The notes: generated by a model not told the origin, from the sequence alone. Positions 34,985 through 49,143 are shown, numbered from the stretch's first letter. The stretch is 64,000 nt of DNA from Escherichia marmotae (GCF_002900365.1 NZ_CP025979.1:2728001-2792000), one strand, 5' to 3'. Numbers and translations are program-made.

Positions 34985-35104
34985 ATGTCTGGCAGTTCCC
35001 TACTCTCGCATGGGGAGACCCCACACTACCATCGGCGCTACGGCGTTTCACTTCTGAGTTCGGCATGGAGTCAGGTGGGACCACCGCGCTACTGCCGCCA
35101 GGCA
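34985..35104 (-). rRNA. rrf: 5S ribosomal RNA
   Basis: This 120-nt 5S begins TGCCTGGCGGCAGTAGCG and ends GCCAGACAT. Relative to the common E. coli 5S as I remember it, CTGACCCCATG reads CTGACTCCATG and the 3' end is CAGACAT rather than CAGGCAT; such variants occur among Escherichia 5S copies. It is the only 5S here; no tRNA-Thr and second 5S follow, unlike K-12 rrnD. The 23S-5S spacer is 91 nt. Confidence 0.97.
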
Positions 35105-35195
35105 AATTCTGTTTATTAACCCGCTTTCGCCGGCTAATCTAATCTGTATCAGGCTGAAAATCTTCTCTCATCCGCCAAAACATCTTCGGCGTTGT

Positions 35196-38100
<2,905 letters not shown>

Positions 38101-38198
38101 TCACAACCCGAAGATGTTTCTTTCGAACCATCATCGTGTTGCGAAAATTTGAGAGACTCACGAATAATCTTTCGACTATTCAGTGTTTCAATTTTCAG

Positions 38199-38223
38199 CT
38201 TGATCCAGATTTTTAAAGAGCAA
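38199..38223 (-). promoter_or_regulatory. Spacer boxA antitermination element
   Basis: GCTCTTTAAAAATCTGG on the leftward strand between tRNA-Glu and 23S is the spacer boxA, which loads NusB/NusE for rRNA antitermination. Confidence 0.7.
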
Positions 38224-38295
38224 ATATCTCAAACATCACTCGTAAGTGAGTTTTGAGATACAGTGGCCGGCGACTTTCACTCACAAACCAGCAAG

Positions 38296-38371
38296 TGGCG
38301 TCCCCTAGGGGATTCGAACCCCTGTTACCGCCGTGAAAGGGCGGTGTCCTGGGCCTCTAGACGAAGGGGAC
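38296..38371 (-). tRNA. glt: tRNA-Glu (UUC) in the 16S-23S spacer
   Basis: A 76-nt tRNA with encoded CCA, 5' GTCCCCTTCGTCTAGAGG, anticodon loop CCCTTTCACGG (anticodon TTC), T loop GGTTCGAATCC. It is the only tRNA in the 356-nt spacer (38101-38456). K-12 rrnD carries tRNA-Ile and tRNA-Ala at this locus. Confidence 0.97.
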
Positions 38372-38456
38372 GTATCAGTCTGCTTCGCAAGACGCCTTGC
38401 TTTTCACTTTCTATCAGACAATCTGTGTGAGCACTTCAAAGAACGCTTCTTTAAGG

Positions 38457-39998
<1,542 letters not shown>

Positions 39999-40129
39999 AA
40001 AAGTTTGATGCTCAAAGAATTAAACTTCGTAATGAATTACGTGTTCACTCTTGAGACTTGGTATTCATTTAGCGTCTTGCGACGTTAAGAATCCGTATCT
40101 TCGAGTGCCCACACAGATTGTCTGATAAA

Positions 40130-40142
40130 TTGTTAAAGAGCA
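40130..40142 (-). promoter_or_regulatory. Leader boxA antitermination element
   Basis: TGCTCTTTAACAA on the leftward strand, about 130 nt before 16S, is the consensus leader boxA. It is followed by the conserved leader TTATCAGACAATCTGTGTG. Confidence 0.9.
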
Positions 40143-40182
40143 GTTGCGACGCGGCTTTCAGCTCACTGTCGCGAGGTGGCGT

Positions 40183-40210
40183 ATACTACGCTTTCCTCTT
40201 TCAGAGTCAA
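40183..40210 (-). promoter_or_regulatory. rrn P2 promoter
   Basis: On the leftward strand TTGACT (40210-40205) and TAGTAT (40188-40183) are separated by 16 nt, followed by ACGCCACCTCGCGA. This is the E. coli rrn P2 pattern. Confidence 0.88.
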
Positions 40211-40289
40211 CCCCGAATTTCAGGATTTTTCTCTGTGTCGTTTCGACCATCTTGTGAAGTGTTTCACGTTGTCGTCTCAACGGAGGCGC

Positions 40290-40340
40290 ATTATAGGGAT
40301 CCCATTTTTTTGCACAAGTACTTTTTTGATCTTTTTTTCT
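40290..40340 (-). promoter_or_regulatory. rrn P1 promoter with UP element
   Basis: TTGTGC (-35, 40317-40312), a 16-nt spacer and TATAAT (-10, 40295-40290), followed by the GC-rich discriminator GCGCCTCC. The A/T-rich stretch upstream (to about 40340) is the UP element; Fis sites should lie further toward yrdA. The sequence matches rrnD P1 as I remember it. The rest of 39999-40469 holds the rRNA leader and upstream Fis region. Confidence 0.9.
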
Positions 40341-40469
40341 GTTTGTTGTTTTTTCAGCCTTTTTGCTGCATTCGCATGCAAAATGGCGCATTTTTACATA
40401 GCAAAACACTTGCTTAAGGCTAATAAAGCACCCAAAGTCATAGTTAAATCATTTTTCGCTGAGGTAAGT

Positions 40470-41024
40470 ATGTCTGACGCTCTACGCCCATACCGGGATC
40501 TTTTTCCACAAATCGGTCAACGAGTCATGATCGACAGCAGTAGTGTGGTTATTGGTGATGTTCGTCTGGCTGATGATGTGGGGATCTGGCCGCTCGTCGT
40601 GATTCGTGGTGATGTGAATCATGTTCAGATTGGCACCCGAACGAATATACAAGATGGCAGTGTCCTACACGTGACCCATAAATCGACGGCCAATCCTCAA
40701 GGTAATCCATTGATCGTGGGGGATGATGTTACAGTTGGGCATAAAGTCATGCTTCATGGATGCACCATTGGGAATCGTGTACTGGTTGGGATGGGCTCAA
40801 TTTTACTTGATGGCGCTGTAATAGAAGATGATGTGATGGTTGGAGCGGGTAGTCTGGTCCCACAAAATAAACGCCTGGAGAGCGGATATCTGTATCTCGG
40901 TAGCCCCGTCAAACAGATCCGCCCGTTAACTGATGAAGAAAAATCTGCGTTACGCTATTCAGCTAATAACTACGTGAAATGGAAAGACGAGTATCTGGAT
41001 CAGGGTAACCAAACCCAACCTTGA
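40470..41024 (+). CDS. yrdA: YrdA, gamma-carbonic-anhydrase-like hexapeptide protein
   Basis: The 184-residue protein is a left-handed beta-helix of the gamma carbonic anhydrase/PaaY family, with hexapeptide repeats (IGDVRLADDVGIWPLVVIRGDV and later) and likely metal-ligand histidines in HVTHKS and VTVGHKVMLHGCTIG. Activity of YrdA itself is not settled. I chose ATG 40470, preceded by GAGGTAAG; the frame is open upstream through the rrn promoters but that is not coding. It is divergent from the rrn operon and overlaps the end of yrdB by 25 nt, tail to tail. Confidence 0.94.
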   Translation: MSDALRPYRDLFPQIGQRVMIDSSSVVIGDVRLADDVGIWPLVVIRGDVNHVQIGTRTNIQDGSVLHVTHKSTANPQGNPLIVGDDVTVGHKVMLHGCTIGNRVLVGMGSILLDGAVIEDDVMVGAGSLVPQNKRLESGYLYLGSPVKQIRPLTDEEKSALRYSANNYVKWKDEYLDQGNQTQP

Positions 41025-41257
41025 TCATCTTCGCCTTGATCCTGAATCAAGCTTTCAGCTTCTTCTTCCAGATCCCAGCGATGTTGACGAAAATTCGCTA
41101 ACCAATGTTCTGGCGTATCTCCGGCAAAACGATGCGCCAGACTCTCACCAGTAATAGCACAAGTCAATTGCATACCATTCACAATAGCAGGAAAACATAC
41201 GCATTTTTTACTTTCGCTCCACTCTTCCCTGTCTGGAAACTGGATTGCCTGATTCAC
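41000..41257 (-). CDS. yrdB: YrdB, conserved hypothetical (DUF1488)
   Basis: The 85-residue protein (MNQAIQFPDREEWSES...) matches the DUF1488 family found across enterobacteria downstream of aroE. It is acidic and soluble, with no clear catalytic motif, and its function is unknown. Its start overlaps the aroE stop by 4 nt, so it is the last gene of the yrdD-tsaC-aroE-yrdB cluster, and its 3' end overlaps yrdA on the other strand. Confidence 0.88.
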   Translation of the reverse strand: MNQAIQFPDREEWSESKKCVCFPAIVNGMQLTCAITGESLAHRFAGDTPEHWLANFRQHRWDLEEEAESLIQDQGEDDQGWVWLP

Positions 41258-42072
41258 GCGGACAGCTCCTGTTGCAATTGTTTAATGATCGGTTCCACGT
41301 CGGGCAGAACACCATGCCAAAGAAGGAAAGCATGCGCTGCCTGCGCCACCAGCATTCCTAAACCATCAGCATTACGCTTTGAACCGTGCTGCTCACACCA
41401 TACCAGAAAAGGCGTTTTCCCTTTCTGGTAGAACATGTCATAACAACTAATTCCTGGATGAATGAGTGATTCCGGAATCGCCGGAACATCGCCACTAATA
41501 CCACTGGATGTCGCATTAATAATGAGATCGAACTCGTGCCCCTCCAGTTCGTCCATGCTCAAGGCCTGAACACTACCAGTATGCGCAAATAATTTAGCCA
41601 ACTCTTCCGCGCGAGAAACCGTTCGGTTAGTGATTGTCACCGCACAATCCAGAGAAAGAAGTGGCAGTAATACACCCCGAGATGCCCCACCAGCGCCAAT
41701 GAGCAAAATACGCAAACCGGGGCGGATAAAAGACAGGCGTTCCAGATCGCTTAACAAACCTACGCCATCAGTATTGTCACCCAGCAGGCGTCCATCTTCT
41801 AACCGCTTGAGTGTATTAACCGCCCCAGCCAACGCCGCCCGCTCAGTAAGTTCATCTGCTCTGGCAAAAGCTTCTTCTTTAAAAGGCACCGTCACATTCG
41901 CACCTTTACCACCAGCACTAAAGAAAGCATTCAATGTGTTGATGAAATCATTGATTGGCGCCAGTACGCGTCCATAGGGATGTTCAATATTCAGTTGCTG
42001 TGCAAATTGCTGATGAATGAATGGCGATTTGCTGTGGGCTATCGGATTACCAAAAACAACATAGGTTTGCAT
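41254..42072 (-). CDS. aroE: AroE, shikimate dehydrogenase
   Basis: The 272-residue NADP enzyme reduces 3-dehydroshikimate to shikimate. The catalytic lysine K65 is in NVTVPFKEEAF, and the NADP-binding loop is GAGGASRGVLLPLL (about 126-139) with the TNRTVSRAEEL phosphate-contact segment. Two adjacent ATGs exist; I used 42072 (MQTYVVFGNP), which gives the family length. It starts 4 nt after the tsaC stop, so translation is coupled. Confidence 0.96.
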   Translation of the reverse strand: MQTYVVFGNPIAHSKSPFIHQQFAQQLNIEHPYGRVLAPINDFINTLNAFFSAGGKGANVTVPFKEEAFARADELTERAALAGAVNTLKRLEDGRLLGDNTDGVGLLSDLERLSFIRPGLRILLIGAGGASRGVLLPLLSLDCAVTITNRTVSRAEELAKLFAHTGSVQALSMDELEGHEFDLIINATSSGISGDVPAIPESLIHPGISCYDMFYQKGKTPFLVWCEQHGSKRNADGLGMLVAQAAHAFLLWHGVLPDVEPIIKQLQQELSA

Positions 42073-42076
42073 CATG

Positions 42077-42649
42077 TTACCCCTGTCGAAACAGTTCACC
42101 CGTCAGGGCATCGCGAATTTCTGAAGGATTTAAACGACCGCCCGTTTCACCTGGCACAATCGGGAACTCCGCACCAAATTGTCTGCGAACTTCTTCTACT
42201 GTTCGACAGGGCGGCAACCCACTCAAGTTGGCACTGGTAGAAACCAGCGGTTTACCATAAGCCTCGCACAAAGCAACCACCAACGGATGGTCGGTGACTC
42301 GGACAGCAAGCGAATCAAAGCACCCTGTCAACCAGCGCGGCGTTGCCGCAGACGCGGGAAAGACAAAGGTGACAGGACCTGGCCAGCGAGAAAAAATGGT
42401 TTCACGCTGCGCGTCCGTCAGCATGCTGTCATCAATATAAGGTTTGAGCTGCTCGTAACTTGCCGCGATTAAAATCAGCCCCTTATCAACCGGACGCTGT
42501 TTTAACTCCAACAGTCGCATTACTGCTGTTTCACTATCAGGATCACACCCGACACCGAAAACGGCTTCCGTTGGGTAAGCGATGACTCGTTCTTCATTGA
42601 GGACATCTACCGCAGTCGCGATAGCATCTTCTTGCAGGTTATTATTCAC
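42077..42649 (-). CDS. tsaC: TsaC, threonylcarbamoyl-AMP synthase
   Basis: The 190-residue protein (formerly YrdC) makes threonylcarbamoyl-AMP from threonine, bicarbonate and ATP, the first step of the t6A modification of ANN-decoding tRNAs. Conserved KQRPVDKGLILIA and STSANLSG segments line the active site. The GTG at 42649 lies 4 nt after the yrdD stop and gives the known length; an upstream ATG at 42694 would add 15 residues that look like yrdD read-through. It is coupled to yrdD and aroE. Confidence 0.95.
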   Translation of the reverse strand: MNNNLQEDAIATAVDVLNEERVIAYPTEAVFGVGCDPDSETAVMRLLELKQRPVDKGLILIAASYEQLKPYIDDSMLTDAQRETIFSRWPGPVTFVFPASAATPRWLTGCFDSLAVRVTDHPLVVALCEAYGKPLVSTSANLSGLPPCRTVEEVRRQFGAEFPIVPGETGGRLNPSEIRDALTGELFRQG

Positions 42650-42653
42650 GTTA

Positions 42654-43196
42654 TTATTCCGCCGAAACCGGCTTTCCACATTGTTTACTGGCACAGAAAT
42701 GTTTTACACCCTGCGCGGTTTTCTTTTCGATGAGTAGCGGATAGTGACACTCAGGACACTCACCGGCTATAGGTTTGAAGTTAATAGCAAATTGACACTC
42801 CGGGTAGCGATCGCAGGAGTGAAACGTTTTACCATAACGAGAGCGGCGCTGGACCAGATGGCCCGTCCGACATTGAGGGCATGTAATTGTCGTTTCGTCC
42901 GGTTTATCGATAATTTCGGTATGCTCGCATTCAGGGTAGTTACTGCAACCAATAAACATACCGAAGCGCCCCTGACGTAACACAAGGTTTGCGTCACATA
43001 CAGGGCAAACCTGCCCCTCCAGAACTTTGACAACATGGCCGTCCGCAGATGATTTCAGGGGACGGACATAGTCACATGCCGGATACTGTGAACACCCGAG
43101 AAACGGCCCATGTTTCCCGGATCGAATAACCAATTCAGCCCCACACTTTGGACAGGACTCATTATTACGCACCGTGAACAGTGCTGATTTTGCCAT
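42654..43196 (-). CDS. yrdD: YrdD, zinc-ribbon protein related to topoisomerase I C-terminus
   Basis: The 180-residue protein consists almost entirely of zinc ribbons: CPKC (15-18), CPVC, CPQC and CPEC each begin a four-cysteine unit. This matches the C-terminal DNA-binding domain of topoisomerase I but with no catalytic domain, suggesting single-stranded nucleic acid binding. Function is not established. It is the first gene before tsaC, with 28 nt separating it from smg. Confidence 0.9.
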   Translation of the reverse strand: MAKSALFTVRNNESCPKCGAELVIRSGKHGPFLGCSQYPACDYVRPLKSSADGHVVKVLEGQVCPVCDANLVLRQGRFGMFIGCSNYPECEHTEIIDKPDETTITCPQCRTGHLVQRRSRYGKTFHSCDRYPECQFAINFKPIAGECPECHYPLLIEKKTAQGVKHFCASKQCGKPVSAE

Positions 43197-43224
43197 AACA
43201 ACTTATGCTGAATTAAAGAAATGA

Positions 43225-43698
43225 TTAATGCAGCATACCTTCATTCACCTCAAAGAGTAATTCTTCCATTTGCTGGTACGCATTTTCGCAGCCCGGAATG
43301 TTGAACAACACCATCAGGATCACCCATTTCAGATCTTCCAGGTCAAACTCCGCGGTATCCAGCGCGAGCACTCGCTCTATCACCATTTCACGAGTTTCAA
43401 GGTTGAGCACCTGAATCTGCTCGAGGAAAAGCAGGAACCCACGGCAACTGGCATCCAGTCTTTCACACTCTTCCGGGGTGTAAATACGCATGGAAAGAGG
43501 ATCAGAGGCCAGTTGCATCGGCTCTGCCAATCCTTCCTGATAATCCGCAAGCTTTTCCAGCCAAAGCAGGGCATTGTAGATATCTTCTCGATCGAATCCT
43601 GCGTCGGTAAGATCCTGTTCAAGTTTGTCTTGATCCACACGTAACTCGGCTTCAGTGTGAATATAGGTTTCAAACAAATACATTAGTACGTCGAACAT
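43225..43698 (-). CDS. smg: Smg (DUF494 family)
   Basis: The 157-residue acidic protein ([22 protein letters not shown]...) is the Smg/DUF494 family, always linked to dprA in gammaproteobacteria. No catalytic motif is evident and its function is unknown. Its start overlaps the end of dprA by 29 nt in a different frame, so expression is tied to dprA. Confidence 0.92.
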
Positions 43699-44794
43699 GG
43701 CATGCCCTCCTCAATCGGACATAGCCGCCGGGTACTGCTGCGATCCACCCTGCTAACTCCAGTTCGAGTAGTTGAGTAACTACCTCTGGCACAGGTTGGC
43801 CGGCACGTTCAGCGACGACGTCAACAGGTGTTACCTCATCTCCTACGTTAGCCAGGAGCTCAGGAAATGGCAATGCCACATCTTCGTGATCTGGTGAATA
43901 AAATGAATTTTCAGGAGCATCTGGCAACCAGTGCAATCCATATTGCAAATTTTCCAGAATTTCTTCCGGTTCCGTCACAAGAATCGCACCTTGTTTAATG
44001 AGCCAATGGGGCCCTTCACTACCGGGGCTACCTAATGGACCGGGTAAGGCAAAAACTTCACGCCCCTGCTCAAGCGCACAACGCGCAGTCACCAGTGAAC
44101 CACTGCGCAAAGCCGCTTCCACCACCAGTACCCCTTTACTTAGACCACTTATAATGCGATTTCTTCGCGGAAAATTATAAGCAAGAGGTGGAACATCGAG
44201 AGGAAATTCCGAGACGAGAGCGCCGCCATGTTCAAGCAGACTGGTAGCCAGTCGGGCATGGCGACGAGGATGAATGGTATTGAGTCCATTCCCCAGTACA
44301 GCAATACTGACGCCATTCACCTGCAATGCCGCTTTATGCGCCACTCCATCAATTCCACGCGCCAACCCGCTGGTAATTGTTACACCTCGCACCGCCAGCG
44401 ACTCGCAAAACAGCCGCCCCCAGCGTTCGCCATACCATGAATGTGCCCGACTCCCCACTACGGCAAGCTGAAATGATTGCAACGCGTGCAACTCTCCAGC
44501 AACAAACAGTGCGCCGGGGTAATCTGTCGTCGCAAGAAGTTGAGGAGGATAAAATTCGCTGTCCGCAGGGATTAAATGATGGTTTGGTTGTTCCAGCCAA
44601 CGGCGTGAACTTTCGATACTCTTCTGCGAAAATGAAAGAAAGCGTTGTGCCTGCCGCAATGAAAGTCCTGTTTGCTGCAATACAACAGCATCAATATGCG
44701 GCTGTTCTACCAACCAGTGAGCAATACGAACCATATCATCGCCGTACAAGGTACTCACACTCATCAGACGCAGCCAAATTTCTGTGTCGACCAT
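43670..44794 (-). CDS. dprA: DprA (Smf), DNA processing protein
   Basis: The 374-residue protein has the DprA Rossmann-like core ([37 protein letters not shown]) followed by a winged-helix C-terminal domain. DprA loads RecA onto incoming single-stranded DNA during transformation; in Escherichia its cellular role is less clear. I used ATG 44794 ([10 protein letters not shown]); an ATG three codons upstream is also possible. It is divergent from def by 132 nt and heads the dprA-smg run. Confidence 0.94.
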
Positions 44795-44926
44795 CCTTAT
44801 CATCCCCTTGCCATAAGCAGCCTTAGCAATCTTTGCGATTGGTCAGTGATGCTGTCAATCAGAGGGGGATTTGTCTAGAATAGAAGAAATAATCTTTCTA
44901 ACTCCTGAACACATCTCTGGAGATTT

Positions 44927-45436
44927 ATGTCAGTTTTGCAAGTGTTACATATTCCGGACGAGCGGCTTCGCAAAGTTGCTAAACCGGTAGAAGAAGTGAA
45001 TGCAGAAATTCAGCGTATCGTCGATGATATGTTCGAGACGATGTACGCAGAGGAAGGTATTGGCCTGGCAGCAACCCAGGTTGATATCCACCAACGTATC
45101 ATTGTTATTGATGTTTCGGAAAACCGCGACGAACGGTTGGTATTAATCAATCCGGAGCTTTTAGAAAAAAGCGGCGAAACAGGCATTGAAGAAGGTTGCC
45201 TGTCGATCCCTGAACAACGAGCTTTAGTACCGCGCGCAGAGAAAGTTAAAATTCGCGCCCTGGACCGCGACGGTAAACCATTCGAACTGGAAGCAGACGG
45301 TCTGTTGGCAATCTGTATTCAGCACGAGATGGATCACCTGGTTGGCAAACTGTTTATGGATTATCTGTCACCGCTGAAACAACAACGTATTCGTCAGAAA
45401 GTTGAAAAACTGGATCGTCTGAAAGCCCGGGCTTAA
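44927..45436 (+). CDS. def: Peptide deformylase
   Basis: The 169-residue metalloenzyme removes the formyl group from nascent peptides. All three motifs are present: GIGLAATQ (44-51), EGCLS with C91 as metal ligand, and QHEMDH with H133 and H137. GGAGATTT precedes the ATG. The fmt start is 14 nt after its stop, so def-fmt form one operon acting on opposite ends of the formyl cycle. Confidence 0.97.
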
Positions 45437-45450
45437 GGATAAGAACTAAC

Positions 45451-46398
45451 GTGTCAGAATCACTACGTATTATTTTTGCGGGTACACCTGACTTTGCAGC
45501 GCGTCATCTCGACGCGCTGTTGTCTTCTGGCCATAACGTCGTTGGCGTGTTCACCCAACCAGACCGACCGGCAGGACGCGGTAAAAAACTAATGCCCAGC
45601 CCGGTCAAAGTTCTGGCTGAAGAAAAAGGTCTACCCGTTTTTCAGCCCGTCTCCCTGCGTCCACAAGAAAACCAGCAACTGGTCGCTGATCTGCAGGCTG
45701 ATGTCATGGTTGTCGTTGCCTATGGTCTGATTCTGCCCAAAGCCGTGCTGGAGATGCCGCGTTTAGGTTGCATCAATGTTCATGGTTCGTTGCTGCCACG
45801 CTGGCGCGGTGCCGCCCCGATTCAACGCTCGCTGTGGGCGGGCGATGCAGAAACCGGCGTAACGATTATGCAAATGGATGTCGGTTTAGACACTGGCGAC
45901 ATGCTCTATAAGCTCTCCTGCCCGATTACCACAGAAGATACTAGTGGTACGTTGTATGACAAACTGGCAGGGCTTGGTCCACAAGGGCTTATCGCCACGC
46001 TGAAACAACTGGCAGACGGCACGGCAAAACCGGAGGTTCAGGACGAAACACTTGTCACTTACGCCGAAAAGTTGAGTAAAGAAGAAGCGCGTATTGACTG
46101 GTCGCTTTCAGCAGCGCAGCTTGAACGCTGCATTCGTGCTTTCAATCCCTGGCCGATGAGCTGGCTGGAAATTGAAGACCAGCCTGTTAAGGTCTGGAAA
46201 GCGTCGGTCATTGATACGACGACCAAAGCTGCGCCAGGAACGATCCTTGAAGCCAACAAACAAGGTATCCAGGTTGCAACCGGTGATGGAATCCTGAACC
46301 TGCTCTCGTTACAACCTGCGGGTAAGAAAGCGATGAGCGCACAAGACCTCCTGAATTCTCGTCGGGAATGGTTTGTTCCGGGCAACCGTCTGGCCTGA
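45451..46398 (+). CDS. fmt: Methionyl-tRNA formyltransferase
   Basis: The 315-residue enzyme formylates Met-tRNA(fMet) using 10-formyl-THF. The N-terminal catalytic domain carries the SLLPRWRGAAPIQ signature with N and H of the active site upstream (CINVHG), and the C-terminal domain binds tRNA. It starts with GTG, preceded by AAGGATAAG, 14 nt after def. A terminator lies between it and rsmB but rsmB follows in 51 nt, so partial read-through is likely. Confidence 0.96.
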   Translation: MSESLRIIFAGTPDFAARHLDALLSSGHNVVGVFTQPDRPAGRGKKLMPSPVKVLAEEKGLPVFQPVSLRPQENQQLVADLQADVMVVVAYGLILPKAVLEMPRLGCINVHGSLLPRWRGAAPIQRSLWAGDAETGVTIMQMDVGLDTGDMLYKLSCPITTEDTSGTLYDKLAGLGPQGLIATLKQLADGTAKPEVQDETLVTYAEKLSKEEARIDWSLSAAQLERCIRAFNPWPMSWLEIEDQPVKVWKASVIDTTTKAAPGTILEANKQGIQVATGDGILNLLSLQPAGKKAMSAQDLLNSRREWFVPGNRLA

Positions 46399-46413
46399 TA
46401 GTCCACTCTTCTA

Positions 46414-46443
46414 AGCCCGGTCTTGCCGGGCATTTTTATTTTT
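46414..46443 (+). terminator. Terminator-like hairpin between fmt and rsmB
   Basis: GCCCGG and CCGGGC form a short stem around TCTTG, followed by ATTTTTATTTTTA. It lies 17 nt after fmt and ends only a few nt before the rsmB start, so it may be an attenuator. Confidence 0.7.
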
Positions 46444-46449
46444 ATACTT

Positions 46450-47739
46450 ATGAAAAAACAACGTAATTTACGTAGCATGGCGGCCCAGGCCGTTGAACAA
46501 GTCGTTGAGCAAGGGCAATCATTAAGCAACATTCTGCCACCGCTCCAGCAAAAAGTTTCTGATAAAGATAAAGCACTTCTGCAGGAGTTGTGTTTTGGCG
46601 TACTGCGTACGCTCTCACAGTTAGACTGGCTGATTAATAAGTTAATGGCCCGTCCGATGACTGGCAAACAGCGGACCGTGCATTACCTGATTATGGTTGG
46701 TTTGTATCAACTGCTTTATACCCGTATTCCACCTCATGCCGCGTTGGCCGAAACGGTTGAAGGCGCAGTCGCAATTAAGCGTCCACAACTTAAGGGGTTG
46801 ATTAATGGCGTGTTACGCCAGTTCCAACGTCAGCAAGATGAGTTATTAGCTGAGTTTAATGCCAGTGATGCGCGCTATCTGCATCCATCCTGGCTATTAA
46901 AACGTCTGCAAAAAGCATATCCAGAGCAGTGGCAATCCATCGTCGAAGCCAATAACCAACGCCCGCCAATGTGGCTACGCGTTAACCGTACACATCATTC
47001 CCGCGATAGCTGGATTGCACTTCTGGAAGAAGCTGGCATGAACGGCTTCCCACATGCGGTTTACCTGGATGCAGTACGCCTGGAAACACCCACGCCTGTT
47101 CATGCACTACCCGGTTTTGAAGAAGGATGGATCACCGTTCAGGATGCATCGGCGCAAGGTTGCGTAACTTATCTGGATCCACAAAACGGTGAGAATATTT
47201 TAGACCTCTGCGCCGCCCCCGGCGGTAAAACAACGCATATCCTTGAGGTGGCACCAGAAGCGCAAGTTCTGGCGGTTGATATTGACGAACAGCGCCTCTC
47301 TCGCGTTTACGACAATTTAAAACGTCTCGGTATGAAGGCAACCGTGAAACAAGGTGATGGTCGCTATCCTGCACAATGGTGTGGTAGCCAACAGTTCGAT
47401 CGCATTTTATTAGATGCACCTTGTTCCGCTACCGGTGTGATTCGTCGCCATCCGGATATAAAATGGCTGCGTCGCGATCGCGATATTGCCGAACTGGCTC
47501 AGTTACAGGCAGAAATCCTCGATGCCGTCTGGCCGCATCTAAAATCAGGTGGAACGCTAGTTTATGCCACCTGTTCGGTGTTACCGGAAGAGAATAGCCA
47601 ACAGATTAAAGCCTTCCTGCAACGCACTGAAGATGCAATGCTTTGCGAAACAGGAACACCAGAGCAACCGGGTAAACAAAATCTGCCCGACGCCGAAGAA
47701 GGTGACGGCTTCTTTTACGCTAAGCTAATTAAAAAGTGA
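46450..47739 (+). CDS. rsmB: RsmB, 16S rRNA m5C967 methyltransferase
   Basis: The 429-residue enzyme has an N-terminal NusB-like domain (about 1-140) and a C-terminal methyltransferase domain with SAM motif DLCAAPGGKTTHILEVAP, the PC motif DAPCSATGV and the catalytic cysteine in YATCSVLPEEN. It methylates C967 of 16S rRNA. I chose ATG 46450 (MKKQRNLRS); the nine upstream codons lie within the preceding hairpin. The trkA start is 21 nt after it, so def-fmt-rsmB-trkA may be read together. Confidence 0.96.
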   Translation: MKKQRNLRSMAAQAVEQVVEQGQSLSNILPPLQQKVSDKDKALLQELCFGVLRTLSQLDWLINKLMARPMTGKQRTVHYLIMVGLYQLLYTRIPPHAALAETVEGAVAIKRPQLKGLINGVLRQFQRQQDELLAEFNASDARYLHPSWLLKRLQKAYPEQWQSIVEANNQRPPMWLRVNRTHHSRDSWIALLEEAGMNGFPHAVYLDAVRLETPTPVHALPGFEEGWITVQDASAQGCVTYLDPQNGENILDLCAAPGGKTTHILEVAPEAQVLAVDIDEQRLSRVYDNLKRLGMKATVKQGDGRYPAQWCGSQQFDRILLDAPCSATGVIRRHPDIKWLRRDRDIAELAQLQAEILDAVWPHLKSGGTLVYATCSVLPEENSQQIKAFLQRTEDAMLCETGTPEQPGKQNLPDAEEGDGFFYAKLIKK

Positions 47740-47760
47740 TGAGATAACGGGTCGCGACTG

Positions 47761-49137
47761 ATGAAAATTATCATTCTGGGTGCCGGCCAGGTTGGTGGCA
47801 CGCTGGCGGAAAACCTGGTAGGCGAAAATAACGATATTACCGTTGTCGATACCAATGGTGAGCGTCTGCGAACCTTGCAGGATAAATTTGACCTGCGAGT
47901 CGTTCAGGGTCATGGCTCTCACCCACGGGTCTTGCGAGAGGCCGGTGCCGATGACGCCGATATGCTGGTTGCAGTAACCAGTTCAGATGAAACCAATATG
48001 GTTGCCTGTCAGGTAGCCTACTCGCTTTTCAACACCCCTAACCGTATCGCTCGCATCCGTTCACCAGATTACGTCCGGGATGCCGATAAGCTCTTTCATT
48101 CAGACGCTGTACCAATTGATCATCTGATAGCACCAGAGCAGTTGGTTATCGATAATATTTACCGGCTGATTGAATATCCCGGCGCATTACAGGTGGTGAA
48201 CTTCGCAGAAGGCAAAGTCAGCCTGGCAGTAGTCAAAGCCTATTATGGCGGCCCGCTGATTGGTAATGCGCTTTCGACCATGCGCGAGCATATGCCACAT
48301 ATCGATACCCGTGTAGCGGCCATCTTCCGTCACGATCGCCCCATTCGTCCACAAGGATCAACCATCGTTGAAGCTGGCGATGAAGTGTTCTTTATTGCCG
48401 CTTCGCAACATATCCGCGCAGTGATGAGTGAATTACAGCGCCTGGAAAAACCGTATAAACGCATTATGTTGGTTGGTGGCGGTAATATCGGTGCCGGGTT
48501 GGCGCGTCGACTGGAAAAAGATTACAGCGTCAAACTCATCGAACGTAATCAGCAACGTGCCGCCGAGCTGGCAGAAAAATTGCAAAATACGATCGTCTTT
48601 TTTGGTGATGCATCAGATCAAGAACTGTTGGCCGAAGAACATATTGATCAAGTTGATCTGTTCATCGCCGTCACCAACGATGACGAGGCCAATATCATGT
48701 CGGCCATGCTTGCTAAACGCATGGGTGCGAAAAAGGTAATGGTGTTGATCCAGCGTCGCGCTTATGTGGATCTGGTTCAAGGAAGCGTGATCGATATTGC
48801 GATTTCACCGCAACAGGCAACCATTTCTGCGCTACTCAGTCACGTACGAAAAGCAGATATCGTTGGTGTTTCCTCATTACGCCGCGGTGTAGCTGAAGCT
48901 ATTGAAGCCGTTGCTCACGGGGATGAAAGTACTTCTCGTGTTGTCGGTAGGGTTATAGATGAAATTAAACTGCCGCCGGGAACAATTATCGGTGCTGTGG
49001 TTCGTGGAAATGATGTCATGATAGCCAATGATAATTTGCGCATTGAGCAAGGCGATCACGTGATTATGTTCCTGACAGATAAAAAGTTTATTACCGACGT
49101 TGAACGCCTCTTCCAGCCAAGCCCTTTCTTCTTGTAA
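47761..49137 (+). CDS. trkA: TrkA, potassium-transport NAD-binding regulator
   Basis: The 458-residue peripheral protein has two RCK halves, each with a Rossmann motif: GAGQVGGTLAENL (7-19) and GGGNIGAGLARRL (about 240), each followed by a TrkA-C domain. It binds NAD(H) and gates the TrkH/TrkG potassium channels. It follows rsmB by 21 nt. A weak hairpin follows, then mscL after 129 nt. Confidence 0.96.
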   Translation: MKIIILGAGQVGGTLAENLVGENNDITVVDTNGERLRTLQDKFDLRVVQGHGSHPRVLREAGADDADMLVAVTSSDETNMVACQVAYSLFNTPNRIARIRSPDYVRDADKLFHSDAVPIDHLIAPEQLVIDNIYRLIEYPGALQVVNFAEGKVSLAVVKAYYGGPLIGNALSTMREHMPHIDTRVAAIFRHDRPIRPQGSTIVEAGDEVFFIAASQHIRAVMSELQRLEKPYKRIMLVGGGNIGAGLARRLEKDYSVKLIERNQQRAAELAEKLQNTIVFFGDASDQELLAEEHIDQVDLFIAVTNDDEANIMSAMLAKRMGAKKVMVLIQRRAYVDLVQGSVIDIAISPQQATISALLSHVRKADIVGVSSLRRGVAEAIEAVAHGDESTSRVVGRVIDEIKLPPGTIIGAVVRGNDVMIANDNLRIEQGDHVIMFLTDKKFITDVERLFQPSPFFL

Positions 49138-49143
49138 TTCATG

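Noticed and set aside
40176..40469. Upstream extension of yrdA to a 282-residue protein
   Set aside because: The extension would cover both rrn promoters and their UP element. The ATG at 40470 has a good ribosome binding site and gives the family length.
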